Below, piece by piece: positions 57,575 to 64,000 of a stretch of DNA of 64,000 bases; the first letter of the stretch is position 1, and every line of letters begins with the position of its first letter. The position numbers were made by a program, and so were the translations under genes. Under the pieces are notes generated by a model. It saw nothing but the letters and a program-made list of their open reading frames with translations, was not told the origin of the DNA and made no database searches. The stretch spans positions 124,001 through 188,000 of the forward strand of contig NZ_BSTF01000018.1 in the NCBI RefSeq assembly GCF_030269365.1, written 5' to 3'. Source of the stretch: Lentzea sp. NBRC 102530 (GTDB lineage Bacteria > Actinomycetota > Actinomycetes > Mycobacteriales > Pseudonocardiaceae).

Positions 57575-57800
57575 GACCCGCCACGACCTGTCCGTCAAGT
57601 CCCTGCGTTCGACCCTTGCCACGCGCCGCGCGGCTCGGGTGAAGCGACAGAGCCTGGAGCGGCAGTTGGCCAGCTACACCACGGAGAGCGACCGACTCGA
57701 ACTGGACGCCATCCTCTCGCGGCACACCGCGGAGGAGACCGGCGAGCTCCGTTCGATCATCAACCGCCAGGCCATGGACCGCCTCCTGCGCTCCGCCTGA
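57573..57800 (+). CDS. small hypothetical protein (75 aa)
   Basis: A basic, helical protein (DLSVKSLRSTLATRRAARVKRQSLERQLASYTTESDRLELDAILSRH in outline) with no membrane segment or Cys. GGAAGGATCCG upstream is a good ribosome site, and a strong terminator follows, so this is very likely a real, single-gene unit. Size and charge suggest binding to nucleic acid or to a partner protein. No family recognised. Confidence 0.75.
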   Translation: MTRHDLSVKSLRSTLATRRAARVKRQSLERQLASYTTESDRLELDAILSRHTAEETGELRSIINRQAMDRLLRSA

Positions 57801-57814
57801 CGTACGAATCCTTG

Positions 57815-57845
57815 GGCCACCCCGGCAACGATGCCGAGGGTGGCC
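57815..57845 (+). terminator. bidirectional terminator hairpin
   Basis: GGCCACCC and GGGTGGCC (57815-57822, 57838-57845) enclose CGGCA-ACGA-TGCCG. That gives 13 pairs with one bulged A, followed by TTCGCGTTTCT. It lies between convergent genes, 14 bases after the 75-aa gene. Confidence 0.85.
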
Positions 57846-57854
57846 TTCGCGTTT

Positions 57855-58466
57855 CTAGAAGAGCCTCTTGAGCGTGAGGACGTTGTCCTTGCGCGTCTCC
57901 TGCTGCCCCTCCGGCCCGACCAGCGGCCGTTCCACGACCTCGTCGGTGACGATGATCCAGTTGTCCCTGAGGTTCAGGTGGTCGAGCACGTCCTTGGTGG
58001 TCGGGAAGTAGTAGTCCTGGTGCGGCGACCACGACGGCGCGGCCGCGTGCCCACCGATGACCAGGTGCCCGCCCGGCGCGACGGCGTCCGACGCGCGCTT
58101 GAGGATGCTGTTGCGCTCACCGTCCTCCTCGACGGGCGAGTGCAGGAACTGAGCACTCACCAGGTCGTACAACCCCTCGGGGAACGTGGCCTTGAGGTCG
58201 TGCTGCTCCACCGAGATCTCGACGCCGGCGTCGTGGGCGTGCCGGAGCGCCCGGTCCAGCGCGACCTGCGACACGTCGACCCCCAGCACCCGCCAGCCGC
58301 GCTTCGCGAGCCACACGGCGTCGCCGCCCTCCGCGCACCCGACGTCGAGCGCGCTGCCGGGCGTGAGTCGCTCAGCCTCGCGCACCAGCAAGGGGTTGGG
58401 GTTGCCGGACCAGACCTGGTCCCGCTCCGAGTAGAAGGTCTCCCAGAACTCCTGTGCGGTCGTCAT
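57855..58466 (-). CDS. class I SAM-dependent methyltransferase (TehB/thiopurine-type)
   Basis: A 203-residue methyltransferase. AQEFWETFYSERDQVWSGNPNPLLV at the start in outline is typical of small-molecule methyltransferases that detoxify tellurite or thiols. The SAM loop is ALDVGCAEGGDAVWLA near residue 40, the acidic contact VLGVDVSQVALD, and post-I FLHSPVEEDG. ATG 58466. The DNA between it and the HxlR gene carries two TTGCC-N5-GGCAA dyads, so it is probably repressed by that regulator. Confidence 0.85.
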   Translation of the reverse strand: MTTAQEFWETFYSERDQVWSGNPNPLLVREAERLTPGSALDVGCAEGGDAVWLAKRGWRVLGVDVSQVALDRALRHAHDAGVEISVEQHDLKATFPEGLYDLVSAQFLHSPVEEDGERNSILKRASDAVAPGGHLVIGGHAAAPSWSPHQDYYFPTTKDVLDHLNLRDNWIIVTDEVVERPLVGPEGQQETRKDNVLTLKRLF

Positions 58467-58489
58467 GGTCCCAACGATGCGCCTCGCCG

Positions 58490-58525
58490 TGCCAATACGG
58501 CAAACTACGTTGCCGTCTTGGCAAC
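58490..58525 (-). promoter_or_regulatory. twin dyads TTGCC-N5-GGCAA in front of the methyltransferase
   Basis: Minus-strand copy TTGCCGTATTGGCA (58503-58490) and plus-strand copy TTGCCGTCTTGGCA (58510-58523), arranged head to head, 21 bp centre to centre. Together they also form 14-bp arms with one mismatch. They span the HxlR stop codon and lie 24-57 bp upstream of the methyltransferase ATG. Confidence 0.65.
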
Positions 58526-58966
58526 ACCAGGGCCGGGCAGCAGATCCACGTCCCCCGCCCGCATCGGCTCACCGCAGTGGTCGCAGCGCAGCGCGACGTC
58601 CGCGATCTCGCCGCACGCGTGGTGCCGGTAGAGCACCGGCGGCCCGGCCTCGCCGGCGAGGTGGCGGTCCCCCCAGGCCTTCATGACCATGAGCAGGTCG
58701 ATCAACTCGGTGCCCTTGGCCGTCAGCACGTACTCGTAGCGCGGCCTCTGGTCGTACGGCCTGCGCTCCAGCACCCCCTGCTCCACCAGGTGGTTCAGCC
58801 GTTCGGTCAGCACCTTGCGGGAGATCCCGAGGTCGGCCTGGAGCTGCTCGAACCGGGTCATGCCGACCCACACGTCGCGCAGGATCAGCGGCGTCCAGGG
58901 TTCCCCCATGACGTCGAGCGTGCGCGCGATCGAACACGCCATCCCACTGAAGCTGGTCCGCTGCAT
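58505..58966 (-). CDS. HxlR-family transcriptional regulator
   Basis: A 153-residue winged-helix protein. The conserved N-terminal Cys lies in MACSIARTLDVMGEPWTPLILRD, a position used for redox or electrophile sensing in this family. The HTH is TRFEQLQADLGISRKVLTERLNHLVEQGVL in outline, and the wing is QRPRYEYVLTAKG. A C-terminal extension with CDHCGEP and an upstream Cys (HHACGE) could bind zinc. ATG 58966. It is divergent from a RibD-like reductase gene and upstream of a methyltransferase. Dyads exist on both sides. Confidence 0.9.
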   Translation of the reverse strand: MQRTSFSGMACSIARTLDVMGEPWTPLILRDVWVGMTRFEQLQADLGISRKVLTERLNHLVEQGVLERRPYDQRPRYEYVLTAKGTELIDLLMVMKAWGDRHLAGEAGPPVLYRHHACGEIADVALRCDHCGEPMRAGDVDLLPGPGVAKTAT

Positions 58967-58985
58967 GACCTCATCGTAGCGCCCA

Positions 58986-59037
58986 GGGTTCCCTTAAGGA
59001 ACTCACCCTGCTACGTTCGAGTCTCTTGAAGGAACTC
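58986..59037. promoter_or_regulatory. repeated dyads between divergent hxlR and reductase genes
   Basis: GGGTTCCCTTAAGGAACTC (58986-59004) contains the perfect dyad GTTCC-N5-GGAAC. GAGTCTCTTGAAGGAACTC (59019-59037) is a second, imperfect copy exactly 33 bp further. They occupy nearly all of the 83-bp divergent promoter and fit autoregulation by HxlR. Confidence 0.65.
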
Positions 59038-59049
59038 AAGGAGGTCGCG

Positions 59050-59640
59050 GTGAGCAAGGTGATCAGCGCACACGCGGTGTCGGTCGACGGGTACATCACG
59101 GGCCGCGCCCCGCGTCCGGGCCACGGCCTGGGCGACGGCGGGATGCTCTTCGACTGGTACTTCGACGGCACCGTCCCCAGCACGGCCTTCGACGGCTTCA
59201 AGCTGAGCGAGGCCAGCGCCCCGCTGTTCGACCAGCTCGCCGCCCGCGTCGGCGCGCTGGTAGCGGGCCGTAGGACCTACGAGGATTCCGAACGGTTCGG
59301 CGGTGGCAGTCCGGTCCCGAACGCCCGCGTGGTGGTGCTGAGCAGGTCTGCCGTGCCGACGCTGTCCGCGGCCCAGACCCCGGCCACCACCATCGAGTCC
59401 GCCATCGCCGCGGCCCGCGACCTGGCCGGCGGCCGCGACGTGGGCCTCATGGGCGGCGGCGTGCTGACGTCGGCGCTGCGCGCGGGCCTGGTCGACGAGA
59501 TCGTGCTGCACCAGGTGCCCGTCCTGCTCGGCACCGGCCGTCCGTTCTTCCAGGAACTCCCCGAGCACGTCCGCCTGAACCTGATCGAGGCCGTGGCAGC
59601 CCCCGGCGTGACCCACCTGCGTTACGAGGTGCAGCGGTGA
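59050..59640 (+). CDS. RibD C-terminal/dihydrofolate reductase-like oxidoreductase
   Basis: A 196-residue NADPH-binding protein of the RibD C-terminal family: KVISAHAVSVDGYITGRAP at the start, GALVAGRRTYEDSERFGGG near residue 70, VGLMGGGVLTSALRAGLVDEIVLHQVPVLLG near 135 in outline. Such proteins are general dihydrofolate-reductase-like reductases, with unknown substrates in this clade. GTG 59050 has AAGGAGG seven bases upstream. It overlaps the next gene by four bases, forming a two-gene operon opposite hxlR. Confidence 0.87.
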   Translation: MSKVISAHAVSVDGYITGRAPRPGHGLGDGGMLFDWYFDGTVPSTAFDGFKLSEASAPLFDQLAARVGALVAGRRTYEDSERFGGGSPVPNARVVVLSRSAVPTLSAAQTPATTIESAIAAARDLAGGRDVGLMGGGVLTSALRAGLVDEIVLHQVPVLLGTGRPFFQELPEHVRLNLIEAVAAPGVTHLRYEVQR

Positions 59641-60017
59641 ACGCCGACCTCCGCGGGGTGCTGGACGGCGCCCCGATCGCCCATCTGGCCACGCTCTTGC
59701 CCGACGGCGCCCCTCACTCCGTGCCGCTGTGGATAGGCACGCACGGCGACCACATCGCGATCCTCACCGGCCCCGGCTCGCAGAAGGCCCGCAACCTGCG
59801 CCGCGACCCGCGCGTGGCGATCTCCCTGACGCCGCCGGACAACCCGTTCCACCCGATCACCCTGCGCGGGCAGGTGGTGGAGTGGATCACCGGCGACGCG
59901 GCGTGGGAGATCGTGGACGCCATCGCCCAGAAGTACATCGGCGCGCCCTACGGACGCGACGAGGAACGAGTAGTCGCGCTCATTCAGCCCAGCAACGCGA
60001 TGTCCAACCGCCCGTAG
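59637..60017 (+). CDS. pyridoxamine 5'-phosphate oxidase-like flavin/F420-dependent protein
   Basis: A 126-residue split beta-barrel: PIAHLATLLPDGAPHSVPLWI near residue 13, then KARNLRRDPRVAISLTPPDNPF. This is the PPOX class with F420-dependent or FMN-dependent members. The pattern after the barrel (YIGAPYGRDEERVVALI) favours the F420 group, as expected in actinomycetes. GTG 59637 is coupled to the reductase upstream, so both may process the compound sensed by HxlR. The 3' end overlaps the EF-hand gene by 34 bp. Confidence 0.87.
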   Translation: MNADLRGVLDGAPIAHLATLLPDGAPHSVPLWIGTHGDHIAILTGPGSQKARNLRRDPRVAISLTPPDNPFHPITLRGQVVEWITGDAAWEIVDAIAQKYIGAPYGRDEERVVALIQPSNAMSNRP

Positions 60018-60520
60018 TGGAACTCGCGCACCGCGATGACGAGCTCGTCCACCGTGAGCGCCCCGTCGCCGTCCAGGTCGATGCGGTCGAACGCCGCGTC
60101 GGAGTCGGCGTCGCTCAACCCCACCGCGTTCCCGAGCCACCGGCGCAGCTCCACCTTGCTCACCAGCCCGTCGCGGTCGGTGTCGCACACGTCGGCGATC
60201 GCGGCGATGGCCGGGCGCAGCAGGTCGTCGAACCCCTGGTCACCCCGGCCGAACATCAACTCCTGGTTGGCCGCGAGGTACTGCTCCTGGTTCATCGCAC
60301 CGGAAGGACCGACGCCCGCCGCTTCCGCCTGACGGCTGTGGAGAACGATCAACGCCTCCATCACGGCACGGCCGCGCCCGCTGTTCAGGCTCTCCCCGAA
60401 CGCGTGGACGATGCGCCGTGCCTCCGCCTCGTAGTCGGAGCGGTCGATGACCCCGTCGTTGTCGGCGTCCCACTTCCGGAACCGGCGGACGTCGTTGTCA
60501 TGGCTCGTAGCTGAGGTCAT
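59984..60520 (-). CDS. EF-hand calcium-binding protein (calerythrin-like)
   Basis: A 178-residue cytoplasmic protein with three good EF-hand loops: DADNDGVIDRSD near residue 18, DTDRDGLVSKVE near 112 and DLDGDGALTVDE near 146. A degenerate second one sits around GPSGAMNQEQY. The 4-EF layout with an inactive second site matches calerythrin of Saccharopolyspora. It is a probable calcium buffer or sensor. ATG 60520 (GTG 60526 possible). A 34-bp antisense overlap with the PPOX gene suggests tight packing rather than regulation. Confidence 0.9.
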   Translation of the reverse strand: MTSATSHDNDVRRFRKWDADNDGVIDRSDYEAEARRIVHAFGESLNSGRGRAVMEALIVLHSRQAEAAGVGPSGAMNQEQYLAANQELMFGRGDQGFDDLLRPAIAAIADVCDTDRDGLVSKVELRRWLGNAVGLSDADSDAAFDRIDLDGDGALTVDELVIAVREFHYGRLDIALLG

Positions 60521-60576
60521 GGCCACCGACGTTAGGCACCGCGTTGGGACGCCAACAGTCGCACGAACTGATGAAC

Positions 60577-62412
60577 CTACTTCTTGCCCTTCGGCTCATC
60601 AGTGGACAGCGCGGCGACGAAGGCCTCCTGCGGCACCTCGACCCGGCCGACCATCTTCATGCGCTTCTTGCCTTCCTTCTGCTTCTCGAGCAGCTTGCGC
60701 TTGCGGGTGATGTCACCGCCGTAGCACTTGGCCAGCACGTCCTTGCGGATCGCGCGGATCGTCTCGCGGGCGATCACGCGGGCACCGATCGCGGCCTGGA
60801 TCGGCACCTCGAACTGCTGCCTCGGGATGAGCTCACGCAGACGGGTCGCCATGCGCGTGCCGTACGCGTAGGCGTAGTCCTTGTGCACGATCGCACTGAA
60901 CGCGTCGACCGTCTCACCCTGCAGCAGGATGTCGACCTTGACGAGCTCCGCGTCCTGCTCACCGGACTCTTCGTAGTCGAGCGAGGCGTAACCGCGGGTG
61001 CGCGACTTCAGCGAGTCGAAGAAGTCGAAGATGATCTCGCCGAGCGGCATCGTGTAGCGCAGCTCGACCCGGTCCTCCGACAGGTAGTCCATGCCGCCGA
61101 GCTGGCCGCGCTTGGACTGGCAGAGTTCCATGATCGCGCCGATGTAGTCGGACGGCGCGATGATCGTGCACTTGGTGACGGGCTCGTAGACCTCGGCGCG
61201 CTTGCCCTCCGGCCAGTCGGACGGGTTCGTCACGACGTGCTCGGTGCCGTCCTCCATCACCACGCGGTAGACGACGTTCGGGGCGGTGGAGATCAGGTCC
61301 AGGCCGTACTCGCGCTCCAACCGGTCGCGGGTGATCTCCAGGTGCAGCAGCCCGAGGAAGCCGCAGCGGAACCCGAACCCGAGCGCGGCCGACGTCTCCG
61401 GCTCGTAGGTCAGCGCCGCGTCGTTGAGCTGGAGCTTGTCCAACGCCTCGCGCAGCTCCGGGTAGTCGGAGCCGTCGACCGGGTAGAGGCCCGAGTAGAC
61501 CATCGGACGCGGCTCGCGGTAGCCCGCCAGCGGCTCGGTGGCGCCCTTGCGCTCGGACGTGACGGTGTCGCCGACCTTGGACTGGCGCACGTCCTTCACG
61601 CCGGTGATCAGGTAGCCCACCTCGCCGACGCCGAGGCCCTGCGACGGCTTCGGCTCCGGGGAGACGATGCCGACCTCGAGGATCTCGTGGGTCGCGCCCG
61701 TCGACATCATCTTGATGCGCTCGCGCGGCGTGATCTTGCCGTCGACCACGCGGATGTAGGTGACGACGCCGCGATAGGTGTCGTAGACCGAGTCGAAGAT
61801 CATCGCGCGGGCCGGGGAGTCGGCGGCGCCGACCGGGGCCGGGACCTTCCGCACGACCTCGTCCAGCAGCGCCTCGACGCCGAGACCCGTCTTCGCCGAG
61901 ACCCGCAGCACCTCCTCCGGCTCGCAGCCGACGATGTGCGAGATCTCCTTGGCGTACTTGTCCGGGTCCGCCGCGGGCAGGTCGATCTTGTTCAGCACCG
62001 GGATGATGGTGAGGTCGTTCTCCATCGCCAGGTACAGGTTCGCGAGCGTCTGCGCCTCGATGCCCTGTGCGGCGTCCACCAGCAGCACGGCGCCTTCACA
62101 GGCCTCCAGCGCGCGGGACACCTCGTAGGTGAAGTCGACGTGGCCAGGCGTGTCGATCATGTGCAGGACGTGGTCCTGCCCTTCGAGCTGCCACGGCAGA
62201 CGCACGTTCTGCGCCTTGATGGTGATGCCGCGCTCTCGTTCGATGTCCATCCGGTCGAGGTACTGAGCGCGCATCGCCCGCGCTTCGACCACGCCGGTGA
62301 GCTGCAGCATGCGGTCGGCCAGCGTCGACTTGCCGTGGTCGATGTGCGCGATGATGCAGAAGTTCCGGATCAGGTCCGGCGGCGTGAAGGTCGTGTCGGC
62401 GAACGTGGTCAA
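60577..62412 (-). CDS. lepA: elongation factor 4 (LepA)
   Basis: A ribosome-binding translational GTPase that promotes back-translocation or 30S assembly under stress. 611 residues: G1 AHIDHGKST near residue 20, switch 1 [12 protein letters not shown]3 DTPGHVDF, G4 NKIDLP, then domains II, III and V. The unique LepA C-terminal domain ends [16 protein letters not shown]. The start is TTG 62412 ([12 protein letters not shown]), with GAGGA nine bases upstream. No ATG/GTG fits, and longer frames are not family-like. Convergent neighbour is the EF-hand gene. Confidence 0.96.
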   Translation of the reverse strand: MTTFADTTFTPPDLIRNFCIIAHIDHGKSTLADRMLQLTGVVEARAMRAQYLDRMDIERERGITIKAQNVRLPWQLEGQDHVLHMIDTPGHVDFTYEVSRALEACEGAVLLVDAAQGIEAQTLANLYLAMENDLTIIPVLNKIDLPAADPDKYAKEISHIVGCEPEEVLRVSAKTGLGVEALLDEVVRKVPAPVGAADSPARAMIFDSVYDTYRGVVTYIRVVDGKITPRERIKMMSTGATHEILEVGIVSPEPKPSQGLGVGEVGYLITGVKDVRQSKVGDTVTSERKGATEPLAGYREPRPMVYSGLYPVDGSDYPELREALDKLQLNDAALTYEPETSAALGFGFRCGFLGLLHLEITRDRLEREYGLDLISTAPNVVYRVVMEDGTEHVVTNPSDWPEGKRAEVYEPVTKCTIIAPSDYIGAIMELCQSKRGQLGGMDYLSEDRVELRYTMPLGEIIFDFFDSLKSRTRGYASLDYEESGEQDAELVKVDILLQGETVDAFSAIVHKDYAYAYGTRMATRLRELIPRQQFEVPIQAAIGARVIARETIRAIRKDVLAKCYGGDITRKRKLLEKQKEGKKRMKMVGRVEVPQEAFVAALSTDEPKGKK

Positions 62413-62495
62413 GGCAGTCCTCAACAGAAAATCGGACGGGTGTCCCCTTATGGTCCCATAGAGGGTCACGTGCCCTGCACCACTAGGGTGCGTCC

Positions 62496-62924
62496 GTGCA
62501 GATGAACGGTGAAGACCCCCGCCCCGAGAAGGGCGCGGTACGCGAGATCTTCGACGCCGCGGACGCCGCCAAGCTCGCCTACGAGCCCTCGATGGACGGC
62601 GACGCGGACCCCGGCGAGGTCGTCTGGGCCTGGGTGCCCTACGAGGAGGACGCCTCACGTGGCAAGGACCGGCCGCTGCTGGTCGTGGGCCACATGAAGC
62701 GCGAACTGGTCGCGTTGATGCTCTCCTCGAAGGAGCCGCGCGAGGACTACCTGGAACTGGGCGCGGGCGCCTGGGACCGCGAGGGCCGCCCCTCCTACCT
62801 GCGTCTCGACCGCGTCTTCGCGCTGGACTCGGACGACGACATCCGCCGCGAGGGCGCCGTGCTGGCCCCCGCAGCCTTCGGCCAGGTCGTGGACGCCCTA
62901 CGCGACCGTCACGGCTGGCGCTGA
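62496..62924 (+). CDS. PemK/MazF-fold protein divergent from lepA
   Basis: A 142-residue protein. Residues ~40-135 resemble the PemK/MazF barrel ([27 protein letters not shown], then [18 protein letters not shown]). MazF toxins cut RNA, and this larger lepA-linked form is conserved in actinomycetes and has no antitoxin gene beside it, so it may have another role. GTG 62496. The last 16 bases overlap the convergent DUF397 gene. Confidence 0.75.
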   Translation: MQMNGEDPRPEKGAVREIFDAADAAKLAYEPSMDGDADPGEVVWAWVPYEEDASRGKDRPLLVVGHMKRELVALMLSSKEPREDYLELGAGAWDREGRPSYLRLDRVFALDSDDDIRREGAVLAPAAFGQVVDALRDRHGWR

Positions 62925-63085
62925 ACGAACGCACGCCACGCGGGTGCGCTGAACGTCAGCGTGCCCGCGTCGGCGTTCTTGGAGTCACGAACCAGCACGT
63001 CAGCAGCGAACGAAACCTCGACGCAGTTCCCGTCCTCGGTCGCACCGCTGTAGCTGCTCTTACGCCAGACGCGGTCCTCGGCCAT
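62909..63085 (-). CDS. DUF397 protein (ScrA-like partner of the Scr1 regulator)
   Basis: A 58-residue protein with the family block [21 protein letters not shown] and [29 protein letters not shown]397 proteins accompany Xre/DUF5753 regulators and are thought to bind or titrate them, in antitoxin-like pairs. ATG 63085 lies inside the regulator gene (26-bp overlap), so it is made with it. Ends convergent with the PemK-like gene. Confidence 0.92.
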   Translation of the reverse strand: MAEDRVWRKSSYSGATEDGNCVEVSFAADVLVRDSKNADAGTLTFSAPAWRAFVQRQP

Positions 63086-63905
63086 CGAAATCCTCTCGCG
63101 GTGAGCTGACGTACTCCGCCAGCTTGCTCCGCGATTGTCCCGCATCCAGTGCGACCTCTTCCAGGTGGTTGAAGAGGAGTCTGGTCCTCGCGATGGCACC
63201 CGGATCCTGCACGAACACGTTCACGAGATCCGTCTCGCTGAACGCGACCGGCATCGCTTTCTCGTACTCCCACAGGACGCACCCCGAAGACGGGATCACG
63301 ACGTCCGCGGGCACGATCCTGACCATGTCCGTGTTGAACATCAGCCGGGCGTACTGGTCCTCCATGATCCGGGCGTCCCCGACCCGTTGCCGCAACGCGA
63401 GCTCGTGCACATAGAACAAGCAGGTCGGCCGAGTGTGCCGCGCCAGGATCGCCTGCCGTTCGATCCGGAACTGGACCGCTGTCGGGATCCGCTCCTCAGC
63501 CACGAACCCGCCGATCCGGTACAGCGCCTCGGCGTACTCCGGTGTCTGCACCAGCCCCGGCACCGTGTGCGAGTCGTAGCTGGTGATCAACTTGGCTGTG
63601 GCCTCGGCGAACGCGAGCGTCCGGAGGTTCCCCGACACCTGCAGGACGTACTCGTCGAACGCAGTCGCGTAGCGCCGCCGGAAGTCTTCGAAGAAGTCGA
63701 TGTCCTTGCCGCACATCGTCAGGTACTGCACGAGGTCGATCTCGCTGGCGCGCGCCTTGCCCTTCTCGATGTTGGTGACCTTGCTCGGGTGCCACCCCAG
63801 TCGCAGGGCCAGGTGGGCACCACCCAGGTCGGTGCAGGTCTCCCGAAGCCGGCGCAGTTCGTCACCCAGAGCCCTGCTGCACGCCGTCGATGTGATCACG
63901 CTCAT
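63060..63905 (-). CDS. Xre-HTH/DUF5753 (Scr1-type) transcriptional regulator
   Basis: A 281-residue regulator. The helix-turn-helix occupies about residues 10-70 (LGGAHLALRLGWHPSKVTNIEKGKARASEID in outline, with the SKVTNIEKGK recognition turn). DUF5753 follows at about 95-280 (KLITSYDSHTVPGLVQTPEY, IMEDQYARLMF, WEYEKAMPVAF). ATG 63905. It is coupled to the DUF397 gene that begins within its 3' end. This is the intact form to compare with the HTH-less gene at 5307-5825. Confidence 0.93.
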   Translation of the reverse strand: MSVITSTACSRALGDELRRLRETCTDLGGAHLALRLGWHPSKVTNIEKGKARASEIDLVQYLTMCGKDIDFFEDFRRRYATAFDEYVLQVSGNLRTLAFAEATAKLITSYDSHTVPGLVQTPEYAEALYRIGGFVAEERIPTAVQFRIERQAILARHTRPTCLFYVHELALRQRVGDARIMEDQYARLMFNTDMVRIVPADVVIPSSGCVLWEYEKAMPVAFSETDLVNVFVQDPGAIARTRLLFNHLEEVALDAGQSRSKLAEYVSSPREDFDGRGPRLA

Positions 63906-63966
63906 ACGACCGACGCTAGGGATTGCAGGAGCTCCAACAAAGAGGCTCATTCGGGTGAAAACGGCT

Positions 63967-64000
63967 TCACGCCAGGCGCGTGATGTCGACCGTCACCTCC
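63967..64000 (-). CDS. 3' end of a gene entering from the right edge
   Basis: On the minus strand, 10 sense codons (EVTVDITRLA) precede a TGA at 63969-63967 at the very edge of the window. The frame is GC-biased at third positions, but the piece is too short to identify or be certain of. Confidence 0.3.
   Translation of the reverse strand, partial: EVTVDITRLA

Noticed and set aside
60544-62505. 653-codon open frame antisense to lepA
   Set aside because: Low-complexity Leu/Arg/Val/Asp composition typical of antisense frames in high-GC DNA. lepA is unambiguous.
1-64000. CRISPR arrays, tRNA/rRNA genes, insertion sequences, prophage genes
   Set aside because: No regularly spaced repeats, no cloverleaf or rRNA sequence, and no transposase, integrase or phage structural gene could be recognised.

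Overview
This window comes from a high-GC actinomycete, most likely a member of the Pseudonocardiaceae (Lentzea / Saccharothrix / Actinosynnema type). The evidence is the very high GC with G/C third positions, frequent GTG starts, dense ATGA/GTGA/TGATG start-stop overlaps, a DUF397 / DUF5753 regulator pair, an ECF41 sigma factor, and a gene order matching the Mycobacterium tuberculosis Rv2343c-Rv2404c chromosome segment (dnaG, dgt, glyS, smtB-zur, uppS, recO, era, corC, ybeY, phoH, rsmE, dnaJ2, hrcA, hemW, sir-cysH, lepA). It is core chromosome carrying lineage-specific insertions. I see no IS element, prophage, CRISPR array, tRNA or rRNA gene.

Layout. (1) 0-10 kb: dnaG and dgt, separated by an ECF41 sigma factor, a Tat-exported intradiol dioxygenase, a methyltransferase / carboxymuconolactone decarboxylase pair behind a predicted ECF41 promoter, an HTH-less DUF5753 protein and a serpin. 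A SanA-like protein, an S51 peptidase and a secreted class-A-type serine hydrolase follow. (2) 10.5-15 kb: a seven-gene operon resembling a type VII (ESX) accessory locus, with YbaB-like, EspC/WXG-like and membrane-hairpin WXG-like proteins followed by four small membrane proteins. (3) 15-34 kb: the conserved glyS-zur-uppS-recO-era-ybeY-phoH-rsmE-dnaJ-hrcA housekeeping block (translation, zinc homeostasis, cell wall lipid carrier, ribosome maturation, heat shock), interrupted by a tandem GNAT pair, a hydrolase/TetR pair and a 194-bp element made of five hairpins. (4) 34-44 kb: hemW, then a sulfate assimilation operon: leader peptide, sulfite reductase, small zinc-ribbon protein, cysH, cysD, cysN, a sulfonate-type ABC transporter, and a sirohydrochlorin chelatase that feeds siroheme to the reductase. 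(5) 44-60.5 kb: accessory genes with several clear operator-like palindromes: DJ-1/MarR, an RNase/barstar pair, an amino acid permease, tandem DUF885 peptidases, nitronate monooxygenase, a GH18 chitinase with DasR-like sites, a small alarmone hydrolase, an HxlR regulator between two target units, and an EF-hand protein. (6) 60.5-64 kb: lepA, a PemK/MazF-like gene and a complete Scr1-type regulator with its DUF397 partner.

The most informative signals are in the control regions. They are the match to an ECF41 promoter in front of the CMD gene; a cysteine-operon leader peptide followed by a hairpin and then a second hairpin that masks the sulfite reductase Shine-Dalgarno; twin 20-bp-phased TGACAG-N4-CTGTCA operators in the DJ-1/MarR promoter; repeated 12-bp DasR-like elements before the chitinase; and two sets of dyads flanking the HxlR gene. 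All family assignments are from reading the sequence. No database search was run.
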